From positions 336,902 through 400,901 of the forward strand of contig NZ_SNZA01000001.1 of assembly GCF_004363305.1 (NCBI RefSeq): DNA of 64,000 nucleotides, in the 5' to 3' direction. Under the pieces are notes generated by a model that was given only the letters and a program-made list of their open reading frames with translations, was not told the origin of the DNA and did not search any database. Shown here piece after piece: positions 47,448 through 56,198 of this stretch (its first letter is position 1; the number at the start of each line of letters is the position of its first letter). Both the position numbers and the translations under genes were made by a program. Source of the DNA: Marinomonas communis (lineage in GTDB: Bacteria; Pseudomonadota; Gammaproteobacteria; Pseudomonadales; Marinomonadaceae).

Positions 47448-48389
47448 ATGACAACTCAACTATATTCAGTAAATATTGCTGTCTTGGCATATCCAGGGTG
47501 TTTGCAGTCTGCGGTATTCGGTCTGCAAGAGATGCTGCAATTAGCCAACACTGCAAGTGTTGAGTTAGGACTGGAGCATCGTTTTATAACCGACATTGTG
47601 CGTTGGCCAGATGATTTCCAATCACAAATCGCCTGTTCGCATTTCTCCATTATCATCATACCGCCGAGCCTAGAACACAGTTTTGTTTTAGCGCCAGATG
47701 AGAGCTTGGTCAATTGGCTCTCAAACCAACATAAGCAGGGCAGTGTTTTAGCTTCTGCCTGTGCCGGGGTATTCATTCTCGCTAAAACGCCATTATTGAA
47801 GAATAAAAAGGTCACCACCCATTGGGGGTTGAGTGAATACTTTAGGTCACTTTATCCCGCTATTGAGTTGTCGACCGATGCGATTTTGATCAATCAAGGG
47901 GATATCATAACGGCAGGTGGTTTGATGTCATGGCTGGATCTTGGCCTAGAGGTCATCGCACAATTTGGCACTCCGGCTATTATGAGACGCGTCGGCAAAA
48001 CATTGGTTATTGATACCGGTAAACGTGAACAGCGTTATTACCAGCCTTTTACGCCAAGCTTGCAACACGGTGATCATAACATTGTCGCGCTGCAGCACTT
48101 TATACAAGATCACTTTGCAGATCCTTTGACTTTGTCTCGGTTAGCAGACCTCGCAAGTTTAACCGAGCGGACACTGCAACGACGCTTTATCAAAGCGACA
48201 GGGTTGAGCCCGAGCCAATACTTACAACGAGTCCGAATACAGCGTGCATGTGATTTACTGGAATCCTCGCAACAAGCTTTTGAATCGATTAGTACAAGCG
48301 TTGGCTATGATGATGTGAGTGCTTGTCGCAAGACGTTTATCAAAATCATTGGTTTAACGCCTAGCGAATTTAGAAAGCGCTTCCATTAA
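47448..48389 (+). CDS. GlxA-type AraC family regulator with DJ-1/PfpI-like domain
   Basis: The 313-residue regulator has an N-terminal class I glutamine-amidotransferase-like (DJ-1/PfpI) domain with VLASACAGVFILAKTPLL around the nucleophile-elbow Cys, then a C-terminal AraC helix-turn-helix pair (LSRLADLASLTERTLQRRFIKATGLSPSQYLQRVRI and FESISTSVGYDDVSACRKTFIKIIGLTPSEF). ATG 47448 is preferred; an upstream TTG extension lacks family support. It is divergent from the isochorismatase-like gene, its probable target. Confidence 0.88.
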   Translation: MTTQLYSVNIAVLAYPGCLQSAVFGLQEMLQLANTASVELGLEHRFITDIVRWPDDFQSQIACSHFSIIIIPPSLEHSFVLAPDESLVNWLSNQHKQGSVLASACAGVFILAKTPLLKNKKVTTHWGLSEYFRSLYPAIELSTDAILINQGDIITAGGLMSWLDLGLEVIAQFGTPAIMRRVGKTLVIDTGKREQRYYQPFTPSLQHGDHNIVALQHFIQDHFADPLTLSRLADLASLTERTLQRRFIKATGLSPSQYLQRVRIQRACDLLESSQQAFESISTSVGYDDVSACRKTFIKIIGLTPSEFRKRFH

Positions 48390-48483
48390 CCATTGAACTT
48401 TCTTTGTTTTATAAGTTACCCCGTACCGTCAAAGGCCAATTGCTACAAAGTGATAACCGCTGTTACTTTGCCATTGATGCAAG

Positions 48484-48518
48484 TTAATTAAGACACCTAC
48501 CTTAAAAAGTGACTGGTA
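48484..48518 (+). repeat. Solo half copy of the BIME-like repeat
   Basis: Carries only the first module (TTAATTAAGACACCTACCTT then AAAAAGTGACTGGTA); the terminator-like second hairpin is absent. It lies 95 bases beyond the glxA-like gene, about 3 kb from the main array. Confidence 0.7.
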
Positions 48519-48683
48519 TTCGATGTTAATAGGATTCAGTTCTTACATGTGGTGGTAGTTTTTTTTGAACATTGTGTTTTATTAATGCTTATTTGCAGAT
48601 TCGAAGAAACCGTCTCTCTCGCTAAGACATAGTACTGCGCTTACGCCATTATGTTGGGATACCTAACTAAGGAGTGGCACAAG

Positions 48684-50396
48684 ATGAGCAAAGATGTAGC
48701 AGAAGTGATCGTTGAAACGTTAGCTGAGGCAGGTGCAAAACGTTGCTACGGTGTGGTCGGCGATACCATCAATCACTTAACCGATAAGATTCGTACCTCA
48801 GACATTGATTGGGTGCATGTGCGTCACGAGGAAGTCGGTGCGTTTGCGGCTGGTGCTGAGGCGTATATGACTCAAGAGCTTGCATTGTGTGCAGGTACAT
48901 GTGGCCCAGGCAGCTTACACTTTATCAACGGTATTTTTGAATCTCACCGCAATGGCTCGCCTTTAGTATTCATTGCTTCAAATGTGGATCGCCAAGAAGA
49001 AGGCCTTGACTTTCCGCAAGAAGTCGATCAAACCAAACTTTATGAACAGTGCTCTGTTTTTTGCGAACGCATTTCTCATCCTGATCAAGCCGCACGTATT
49101 TTTACCCAAGCGGCTCAAGCAGCACTTACACACCAAGGCGTGGCGGTTGTAGTGGTCAATGGTGATATGTTTAAAGAGAAAGTTAACAGTGATACCCATT
49201 GGTCAGTACATCGTTCTCAGCCTGTGATTCACCCAAGCCCAGCCGAGTTGGATGGGTTGGTAGGTTTAATCAACAACGCTGACAAAATTACCTTGTATGC
49301 GGGTATCGGTGCTAAGGGCGCTAATGAAGAATTGATAATGTTGGCTGACCGCTTGAAGGCGCCAATCGTACATAGCTCGCGCTCGAAAGAGTTTGTAGAG
49401 CCGAATAATCCCTATCAAGTCGGCATGACAGGCATTTTAGGTAACAAAGCCGGCATGGAGTCTGTATTAGATTGTGATCTGCTGATTTGTCTTGGGACGG
49501 ATTTTGCCTACAGCCAGTTTTATCCTAGCCATGCCAAGATTGCTCAAATCAACCTTGAGCCAACTCATTTGGGTAAACGTTGCCCGATCGACTTAGGTTT
49601 GATGGGCGATGTTAAAGCGTCCATTGAGCAGCTACTTCCCAAGCTAAACCAACGTACTGACGAGGCACACCTGGATAAGGCGCTTAAGCAATGGCAGAAA
49701 GATCAAGAGGGCTATCGCAAAGAAGAGGTATCTAAACACTCGTTGATCCATCCGCAAACCGTGACTCGCCGCTTGAATGAGCTAGCCGGCGATGATGCGA
49801 TTTTCACAGCCGATGGTGGCTCGCCCATGGTCTGGTTGCTGCGTCATTTAGACGCAAAAGGTTCACGCCGTTTTCTCACCAGTCTGTCACATGGCACCAT
49901 GGCTAATGCGTATCCTCAGGCGATGGGTATTGCCAAAGCTTATCCTGAGCGCCCAGTAATAGCTTTGTGTGGTGATGGTGGTATGACGATGTTAATGGGT
50001 GATCTGCTTACGCTGATACAAGAAAACACCCCCGTCAAATTGCTCATCTACAATAATGAGAGCTTGGGCTTTGTGGAGATGGAACAGCGTGTTGAAGGTC
50101 AGTTAGACAGCTTTACTAAATTGCAGAACCCTGATTTTTCAGAGGTTGCTAAAGCCATGGGATTAGATGCTTGGCGAGTTGAGAATCCAGATGAATTAGA
50201 AAATGCCATGTCGAAATGGCTGGCATCTGACAAACCTGCATTGCTGGATGTGAAGGTCAGTCCAATGGAATTGGTAATGCCGCCGAAGATTGAAGCTGGT
50301 CAGGTAGCGTCTACGGCTTTGTTTGGTATTAAAGCGGTCTTAAATGGGCGCGCGGATGAAGTTGTGGATTTGCTAAAAGATAATTTCCTTCGCTAA
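48684..50396 (+). CDS. Thiamine diphosphate enzyme, pyruvate:quinone oxidoreductase-like (PoxB family)
   Basis: ATG 48684 follows AAGGAG by 9 bases and gives 570 residues, near E. coli PoxB (572). The ThDP proton-relay Glu is in VHVRHEEVGAFAAGAEA, the FAD-binding middle domain spans about residues 185-340, and the ThDP-Mg motif is CGDGGMTMLMGDLL ... YNNESLGF (GDG to NN). PoxB oxidises pyruvate to acetate and CO2 with electrons to ubiquinone. The C-terminal membrane-binding peptide cannot be confirmed by eye, so a related decarboxylase activity is possible. It is followed by an FMN protein gene 35 bases on. Confidence 0.82.
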   Translation: MSKDVAEVIVETLAEAGAKRCYGVVGDTINHLTDKIRTSDIDWVHVRHEEVGAFAAGAEAYMTQELALCAGTCGPGSLHFINGIFESHRNGSPLVFIASNVDRQEEGLDFPQEVDQTKLYEQCSVFCERISHPDQAARIFTQAAQAALTHQGVAVVVVNGDMFKEKVNSDTHWSVHRSQPVIHPSPAELDGLVGLINNADKITLYAGIGAKGANEELIMLADRLKAPIVHSSRSKEFVEPNNPYQVGMTGILGNKAGMESVLDCDLLICLGTDFAYSQFYPSHAKIAQINLEPTHLGKRCPIDLGLMGDVKASIEQLLPKLNQRTDEAHLDKALKQWQKDQEGYRKEEVSKHSLIHPQTVTRRLNELAGDDAIFTADGGSPMVWLLRHLDAKGSRRFLTSLSHGTMANAYPQAMGIAKAYPERPVIALCGDGGMTMLMGDLLTLIQENTPVKLLIYNNESLGFVEMEQRVEGQLDSFTKLQNPDFSEVAKAMGLDAWRVENPDELENAMSKWLASDKPALLDVKVSPMELVMPPKIEAGQVASTALFGIKAVLNGRADEVVDLLKDNFLR

Positions 50397-50431
50397 TCAC
50401 AACCCCTTAATAACAACTGCTTGGAATACTT

Positions 50432-51943
50432 ATGGATCAGATACTGGCTATTTCAAATTGGATAATACAATGGGGCGCGATCATTGTGTTCGCGCTACTG
50501 CTGGCGGTAATAGTCTACTTCAGCATTTTATATTTTATCGACGTGCGTCAAACTAAGCACACGATTCGACGCAATTACCCATTGATCGGGCGAATGCGTT
50601 ACACCCTCGAGCATTTAGGGGAGTTTTTTCGGCAATACTTTTTTGCCTTTGATCGCGATGAACTACCTTTTAATCGAGCTGAGCGCTCTTGGGTGTATCG
50701 TGCTGCCAAGCATGAAGATACCACTCAAGGTTTTGGTTCGACACGGCCACTCACTCAAGAAGGTGATGTGTTCTTCGTTAGTAGTGCTTTTCCTAAGTTG
50801 GCCAGTGAAGCTGTTGAGCCAAAAGCCGTTGTTTTCGGCGAACACACAGCGCGACAGCCTTACAGTACTAACTCCATCATCAATATTTCTGGCATGAGTT
50901 TCGGTGCGCTGTCTGAGCCTGCGGTAAAGGCGTTGTCGATTGGTGCAGCCAAAGCGGGTGTTTGGATGAATACTGGCGAAGGTGGGTTATCACCTTACCA
51001 TCTAGAAGGTGGCTGTGACATTGTGTTTCAGATCGGTACCGCGAAATATGGTGTGCAAGACAGTGAAGGTCATTTGGATACCGATCGTCTGCAAAAAGTA
51101 GCCTCTTATGAACAGGTTAAAATGATCGAAATAAAAATGTCTCAAGGGGCAAAACCAGGCAAAGGTGGTATGTTGCCGGGAGAAAAAGTCACCGCGGAAA
51201 TCGCTGAGGTGCGTAATATTAAGCAAGGCGAAGATTCGATTAGCCCTAATCGACACGTAGACATTGGCAATATCGACGAGTTATTAGACATGATCGTTAA
51301 GGTAAGAACACTCACAGGCAAACCCACTGGCATAAAGTTGGTGGTAGGTGAGTTGCAGTTCTTTGATGATTTGTTCAGTGAGATTCATCGTCGCGGGCTT
51401 GAATACGCCCCGGACTTTATTACCTTAGACAGCGCGGATGGCGGTACCGGCGCTGCTCCTCAAACCTTGATGGATTACGTGGGCATGACTGTTCGAGAAA
51501 GTCTGCCAGCTGTGGTGAACCGTGTGACATCTTATGGCTTAAGGCCTCGTATTAAGATTATTGCGACAGGCAAATTGATGATACCTGGCAAAGTGGCTTG
51601 GGCCTTTGCGATGGGGGCTGATGCGGTGGTGAGCGCGCGGGGCTTTTTGTTCTCTATCGGCTGTATTCAGGCACTTAAGTGTAATAAAAACACTTGTCCT
51701 ACAGGCATTACTACCCATGATAAAAAGCTGCAAAAAGGCTTGGTGCCACAAGAAAAAGCTGTCCGCGTCGCAAATTATGTTAGTGAAATGAAACATAGTG
51801 TTGGGCTGATCGTACATGCATGCGGCGTCTCTGAGCCACGCGAGTTAAAACGTGAGCATGTGCATCTGATCCAAAATCAAAGTCACTCTATACGTTACTC
51901 AGACATAGACCCTTTGCCAGAAGAGAAAAAGCGCGCCTCTTAG
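50432..51943 (+). CDS. FMN-binding glutamate synthase-domain protein, membrane-anchored
   Basis: The 503-residue protein has an N-terminal membrane helix (residues about 13-35), then the glutamate synthase FMN/central barrel: INISGMSFGALSEPAVKALSIGA, GEGGLSPYHLEGGCDIVFQIGTAKYG, KMSQGAKPGKGGMLPG, ITLDSADGGTGAAPQT, KIIATGKLMIPGKVAWAFAMGAD and the Cys cluster CIQALKCNKNTCPTGITTHD (3Fe-4S ligands). It lacks the amidotransferase domain of GltB, so it belongs to the stand-alone FMN protein family of unknown substrate. It is likely co-transcribed with the PoxB-like gene. Confidence 0.83.
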   Translation: MDQILAISNWIIQWGAIIVFALLLAVIVYFSILYFIDVRQTKHTIRRNYPLIGRMRYTLEHLGEFFRQYFFAFDRDELPFNRAERSWVYRAAKHEDTTQGFGSTRPLTQEGDVFFVSSAFPKLASEAVEPKAVVFGEHTARQPYSTNSIINISGMSFGALSEPAVKALSIGAAKAGVWMNTGEGGLSPYHLEGGCDIVFQIGTAKYGVQDSEGHLDTDRLQKVASYEQVKMIEIKMSQGAKPGKGGMLPGEKVTAEIAEVRNIKQGEDSISPNRHVDIGNIDELLDMIVKVRTLTGKPTGIKLVVGELQFFDDLFSEIHRRGLEYAPDFITLDSADGGTGAAPQTLMDYVGMTVRESLPAVVNRVTSYGLRPRIKIIATGKLMIPGKVAWAFAMGADAVVSARGFLFSIGCIQALKCNKNTCPTGITTHDKKLQKGLVPQEKAVRVANYVSEMKHSVGLIVHACGVSEPRELKREHVHLIQNQSHSIRYSDIDPLPEEKKRAS

Positions 51944-51977
51944 GGGCTGCTACCTTTCTAATAACTTTTAAGTCATC

Positions 51978-52014
51978 AAGCATTTGGCTTTTTTGGACTA
52001 ACAGCCAAATGCTT
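51978..52014. other. Long hairpin downstream of the FMN protein gene
   Basis: A perfect 12-bp stem (AAGCATTTGGCT with AGCCAAATGCTT) encloses a 13-base loop. It lies 35 bases after the stop codon; the T-run is in the loop rather than after the stem, so termination is uncertain and an RNA-stability role is possible. Confidence 0.5.
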
Positions 52015-52118
52015 CAAGTTAGATATTTATCTTGCCACTTACTGTGCAGATCAACTCTGTGCAAATAATGCATCTTAATTGAGGGTTTTCCCTTTCTAGG
52101 TTGCTTGTTTACGCCTGA

Positions 52119-52153
52119 TCCCTCTAATGTGTTTTCAAAAGAGGGATTTTTTT
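52119..52153 (+). promoter_or_regulatory. Leader hairpin with T-run overlapping the ribosome site of DUF748-type gene, copy 1
   Basis: TCCCTCT (52119-52125) pairs with AGAGGGA (52140-52146), followed by seven T and the ATG at 52154. The right arm contains the Shine-Dalgarno AGAGG, so folding would hide it; the stem plus T-run also looks like an intrinsic terminator. The same layout precedes copy 2. Confidence 0.6.
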
Positions 52154-53248
52154 ATGACTAAGCAAAGATTAAATAGAACTCTAATTTGGGTAGGTGTGAT
52201 TGCTCTACTTTTGTTGGTCATTCATCTGACATTACCTTACTGGTTGACCAAGTTTTTGAATAAACGACTAGAGAATATGGATGGCTATAAGGGGCATATT
52301 GATCATGTATCACTGCAATTATACAGAGGGGCATACCAGCTTCATGACCTATCCATCGTTAAGGTGGATGGCACCAAGCAAGTGCCTTTTGTGCGGGTGG
52401 ATGAAATCGATATCTCATTGAGCTGGAAAGCGTTATTTAAAGGTGCTGTGGTGGCTGATTTCGTTTTTGATGAACCAGAAGTGAATTTTGTTGATGGTGA
52501 GTCAGAGCAGCAAAGTCAATCTGGTCAAGGTGCTGATTGGCGTAACGTGGTCAACGACCTAACCCCTATCGTTATTAACAAAGTAGAAGTTCATGGTGGC
52601 ACGATTGCTTTTCGCAACTTTCAATCAACACCACCTGTTAACATTCAAATAAACAACATTGAAGCGACGCTGAATAATTTAACGAATGTCGATCAAGGCA
52701 ACGGTAGGGTGGCGACATTAGATGTGAAAGCCAATGCATTAAATGATGCGAAAATGATTGTTAATGCGGAACTAGATCCATTTGTGGACGATGATTTTAT
52801 TGTCGCCTTACGTTGCGAAGAGTTAAGTCTGCCCATGTTTAATGATCTAGCAAAGGCTTATGCGGGCCTTGATTTTAAAGGTGGTACAGGCCAGTTGGTG
52901 AGTGAAATACAGGCAACGGACGGAGCTCTAAGTGGTTATGTTAAACCTTTATTTAAAGATGTAGACATCTTTGATTGGGAGCAAGATGTCGAAGAGCAGC
53001 ACGACAACCCTTTTCAAATGGCATGGGAGGCGATCGGTGGTGGCGTGGCTGGCATTCTGACCAATAGCGATAGCGACAAAGTGGCAACGAGATTAGATTT
53101 TTTTGGGCAACTGGATAACCCTGAAATTGGCACTTGGCAGACCATTAAAAACACTTTAAGCAACGCATTTTTAGAAGCTTACAACACGAGGTTTGAAGGC
53201 TTGTTTGAATCCAGCACTAAAGAAGCCGCCAGTGATGTAAATACTTAA
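52154..53248 (+). CDS. DUF748/AsmA-like membrane-anchored protein, copy 1
   Basis: The 364-residue protein has one N-terminal membrane helix (residues about 9-30), then a region resembling the AsmA/DUF748 group: LTKFLNKRLENMDGY, SLQLYRGAYQLHDLSIVKVDG, FVRVDEIDISLSWKALFKGAVVADFVFDEPEVNFV and INKVEVHGGTIAFRNF. Such proteins lie in the periplasm anchored in the inner membrane and are linked to outer-membrane lipid transport or assembly. The C-terminus has a helical AWEAIGGGVAGILTNSDSDKVATRLDF segment. ATG 52154 after AGAGGG is used; an ATG at 52127 sits inside the leader hairpin. Copy 2 follows 1.7 kb on. Confidence 0.75.
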   Translation: MTKQRLNRTLIWVGVIALLLLVIHLTLPYWLTKFLNKRLENMDGYKGHIDHVSLQLYRGAYQLHDLSIVKVDGTKQVPFVRVDEIDISLSWKALFKGAVVADFVFDEPEVNFVDGESEQQSQSGQGADWRNVVNDLTPIVINKVEVHGGTIAFRNFQSTPPVNIQINNIEATLNNLTNVDQGNGRVATLDVKANALNDAKMIVNAELDPFVDDDFIVALRCEELSLPMFNDLAKAYAGLDFKGGTGQLVSEIQATDGALSGYVKPLFKDVDIFDWEQDVEEQHDNPFQMAWEAIGGGVAGILTNSDSDKVATRLDFFGQLDNPEIGTWQTIKNTLSNAFLEAYNTRFEGLFESSTKEAASDVNT

Positions 53249-53403
53249 GTGCTCACTAGGTTCTAACTTAATAAGCTAGCTACCATGGCGCTTAGAACTA
53301 ATAAGATTTGCCAAAGCGGTGACCGCTGCCAGTCACTGCTGATGAAGCAATTCAGGTGCTGAAAGTACTTGATGCTGCATTACTCAGCGCTAGTAATTGA
53401 TGC

Positions 53404-53641
53404 TAATTGAGACACCCACCTTAAAAAGTGACTCGTGACTCAGTTCTAACCAGCACCAAACAACTAGCCAGTTTTAGTTGAATCTGGCTTTTTTATGCGT
53501 GTTCGTTGGTAAATTTGCTTTAGTTGAACGGGTTTAATTAAGACACCCACCTTAAAAAGTGACTGGAAGCTCAATTCTAACCAGTACCGATCAACTAGCC
53601 AGTTTCAGTCGAAACTGGCTTTTTTATGTGTGTTAGTTGGG
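53404..53641. repeat. Two BIME-like repeats beside RAYT copy 2
   Basis: Units at about 53404-53510 and 53535-53641 share the first module (TAATTGAGACACCCACCTTA-type) and the second stem of the array at 45156. The second unit is nearly identical to the unit at 45156-45260, hairpin and T-run included. They abut the end of the duplicated segment on the left. Confidence 0.8.
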
Positions 53642-53731
53642 AAATTGGCTTTAGTTGAACTGTTTTAGAGGGTTTAAGGCGAGTGGGTGTCTTACCAGTT
53701 AGGCAATCGCTTAAGGGCGGGGAGGATTGAG

Positions 53732-54706
53732 TTAAGCCAGTAGCTGTTTGGCTTTGCTGATCTTGGGCCTTCGTTTGTAACCGGCGTTTTGGTAGTAGTT
53801 GGAGAGGATAGTTTCAGTACCCACAGCGGCTAACGTGTGTTGTTCAAATTGGGTGGCGATGGTGAGCCAGTTTTCCGATGGGATGTTGAGGCGTTGCAGA
53901 ATCGGTGCGAAGGATAAGTCGATGCTACCGCGTTTATCTTGGCGAATAATACGGCCACTGAGATCGACTAGTTCTAGGTAGTCTTCCAGTTTAAAGGGCA
54001 GGCCTTTGGGTTGGTCTGCTCGTGGGTTGCCAACAAATGGATGCAGTATTTTTGGTTGTTGGTTTTGCTTTGCGTTATGAATGCGTTTTTTGATGCTGGT
54101 GTAATCTGACGTTTCGGGAGTGTCGGCCATCTTAGCGCGCACTGGGTTGAGATCAACATAGGCCATGCAAGCCATCAATGCTGCTTCGTCTAGTAAAGCT
54201 TGAGATTTAAAGCGTCCCTCCCAGAAACGGCCTGTGCAGTTATCTTCGTAATTAGCCTGCCTGGCGATATTTTCATTCAGTTCTCTTAAGAACCAGCTGA
54301 TGTCCATTAGCCTTTGTCGGTAGGTTTCAACGGTTGCATCCAGTAATGGTTGTAAGTAGTCAGGCACTTGGCCTTGTAACATATATTGCTGGGTGATCAT
54401 GGTGCCTTTATGAATGGCGTGCCAGCGGGTTAATATCTCTTCCGTTGTCCAGCTTTCCGCTGTTTCATGATCGATAAACAACACTAGATGGGTGTGATTA
54501 CTCATTACAGCGTAAGCGCAGACTTTGATGGCAAAGATACGGCCTAGAAACAGCAGTCGCTTCTCAACCCAATCCCTTCGATGCTCATAGCTTTGGCCAG
54601 TCACAGGGTCTTCCCCACATAGAAATGCTCTACGAACGCAGCGGGAAACGCAGTGGTAGTAGGGGGTATCAGCAATGCTGATCAGTTGTTTTCTTGGTTT
54701 TGGCAT
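53732..54706 (-). mobile_element. REP-associated tyrosine transposase (RAYT), copy 2
   Basis: The 324-residue protein is the near twin of copy 1 (about 18 substitutions seen, roughly 94% identity), with the same HUH motif SNHTHLVLFID and FWEGRFKSQALLDEAALMACMAYVDLNPVRAKM. ATG 54706 follows AGAGGA by 7 bases. It lies between the two DUF748-type gene copies. A perfect palindrome with a LexA box overlaps its promoter. Confidence 0.88.
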
Positions 54707-54744
54707 ACTCAAATCCTCTATCCTTGAGGTGTTTGGGTAAGTTT

Positions 54745-54778
54745 AACGTATAACTGTATAAATATACAGTTATACGTT
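54745..54778 (-). promoter_or_regulatory. 34-bp perfect palindrome containing a putative LexA box, upstream of RAYT copy 2
   Basis: Two 16-bp arms (AACGTATAACTGTATA and TATACAGTTATACGTT) flank AA. The core CTGT-N8-ACAG (54754-54769) is a LexA box; the symmetry extends well beyond it. It begins 39 bases before the RAYT start codon. The palindrome could also be a transposase binding site or cruciform. Confidence 0.65.
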
Positions 54779-54899
54779 TTAGGTCACTAATAGTAATGAT
54801 ATATCCTTTCTAAATTGGAAAGGTGATTGACTACGCTCTGTGCAAATAATGCATCTTAATTGAGGGTTTTCCCTTTCTAGGTTGCTTGCTTACGCCTGA

Positions 54900-54934
54900 T
54901 CCCTCTAATGTGTTTTCAAAAGAGGGATTTTTTT
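54900..54934 (+). promoter_or_regulatory. Leader hairpin with T-run overlapping the ribosome site of DUF748-type gene, copy 2
   Basis: TCCCTCT (54900-54906) pairs with AGAGGGA (54921-54927); seven T follow and the ATG is at 54935. Identical in layout to 52119-52153. Confidence 0.6.
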
Positions 54935-56029
54935 ATGACTAAGCAAAGATTAAATAGAACTTTGATTTGGGTAGGTGTGATTGCTCTACTGTTGTTGGTC
55001 ATTCATCTGACATTGCCTTACTGGTTGACCAAATTTTTGAATAAACGTCTTGAGAATTTGGAGGGCTATAAGGGGCATATTGATCATGTTTCACTGCAAT
55101 TATACCGAGGTGCATACCAGCTTCATGACCTATCCATCGTTAAGGTGGATGGCAACAAGCAAGTGCCTTTTGTGCGGGTGGATGAAATCGATATCTCATT
55201 GAGCTGGAGAGCGTTATTTAAAGGTGCTGTAGTGGCTGATTTCGTTTTTTACGAACCAGAAGTGAATTTTGTTGATGGTGAGTCAGAGCAGCAAAGTCAA
55301 TCTGGTCAAGGTGCTGATTGGCGTAAAGTGGTCAACGACCTAACACCTATCGTTATTAACAAAGTAGAAGTTCATGGTGGCACGATTGCTTTTCGCAACT
55401 TTCAATCAAGCCCATCTGTTAACATTCAAATTAACAATATCGAAGCGACGCTGAATAATTTAACGAATGTCGATCAAGGCAACGGTAGGGTAGCGACCTT
55501 AGATGTCACGGCTAATGCATTAAATGATGCCAAAATGATTGTTAATGCGGAACTAGATCCATTTGTGGACGATGATTTTATTGTCGCCTTACGTTGCGAA
55601 GAGTTAAGTCTGACCATGTTTAATGATCTAGCAAAGGCTTATGCGGGCCTTGATTTTAAAGGTGGTACAGGCCAGTTGGTGAGTGAAATACAGGCAAGGG
55701 ACGGGGCTTTGAGTGGCTATGTTAAGCCTCTTTTTAAAGATGTAGACATTTTTGATTGGGAGCAAGATGTCGAAGAGCAGCACGACAACCCTTTTCAAAT
55801 AGCATGGGAGGCGATCGGTGGTGGCGTAGCTGGCATTCTGACCAATAGCGATAGCGACAAAGTGGCAACGAGATTAGATTTTTCTGGGCAACTGGATAAC
55901 CCTGAAATTGGCACTTGGCAGACCATTAAAAACACTTTAAGCAACGCATTTTTAGAGGCTTACAACACGAGGTTTGAAGGCTTGTTTGAATCCAGCACTA
56001 AAGAAGCCGCCAGTGATGTAAATACTTAA
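54935..56029 (+). CDS. DUF748/AsmA-like membrane-anchored protein, copy 2
   Basis: The 364-residue protein differs from copy 1 at about 13 positions (for example MD to LE in the LENxxGY segment, D to Y in FVFxEPEV, F to S in RLDFxGQL), so it is about 96% identical. Both frames are intact, which suggests a recent duplication or retained function. The start and the single N-terminal helix are as in copy 1. Confidence 0.75.
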   Translation: MTKQRLNRTLIWVGVIALLLLVIHLTLPYWLTKFLNKRLENLEGYKGHIDHVSLQLYRGAYQLHDLSIVKVDGNKQVPFVRVDEIDISLSWRALFKGAVVADFVFYEPEVNFVDGESEQQSQSGQGADWRKVVNDLTPIVINKVEVHGGTIAFRNFQSSPSVNIQINNIEATLNNLTNVDQGNGRVATLDVTANALNDAKMIVNAELDPFVDDDFIVALRCEELSLTMFNDLAKAYAGLDFKGGTGQLVSEIQARDGALSGYVKPLFKDVDIFDWEQDVEEQHDNPFQIAWEAIGGGVAGILTNSDSDKVATRLDFSGQLDNPEIGTWQTIKNTLSNAFLEAYNTRFEGLFESSTKEAASDVNT

Positions 56030-56153
56030 GTGCTCACTAGGTTCTAACTTAAAGTTGATGAAGCAATTCAGGTGCTGAAAGTACTTGATGCTGCATTACT
56101 CAGCGCTAGTAATAATCAAGTTATCGAACTTGGTTCAAGCTAATCTTAAACAT

Positions 56154-56179
56154 AGATAGCGACCTAATAGTCGCTATCT
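56154..56179. terminator. Hairpin between the DUF748-type copy 2 and the App1-like gene
   Basis: A perfect 10-bp stem (AGATAGCGAC with GTCGCTATCT, loop CTAATA) lies between convergent genes, followed on the plus strand by TTTT. Moderate terminator signal for either strand. Confidence 0.6.
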
Positions 56180-56198
56180 TTTAAGTTGTTCCTAGCAT

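Larger units (their letters stand above)
52055..53397 (+). repeat. Tandem duplication, left copy
   Basis: Nearly identical to 54836-56112: both begin CTCTGTGCAAATAATGCATC, include leader, whole DUF748-type gene and 3' sequence to CAGCGCTAGTAAT. About 70 bases around 53270-53340 are present only here. The copies are separated by repeats and RAYT copy 2. Confidence 0.85.
54836..56112 (+). repeat. Tandem duplication, right copy
   Basis: Repeats 52055-53397 at about 2.78 kb spacing (for instance ATG 52154 corresponds to ATG 54935). Includes leader hairpin, the gene and 3' sequence as far as CAGCGCTAGTAAT, but lacks about 70 bases found only in the left copy. Confidence 0.85.
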
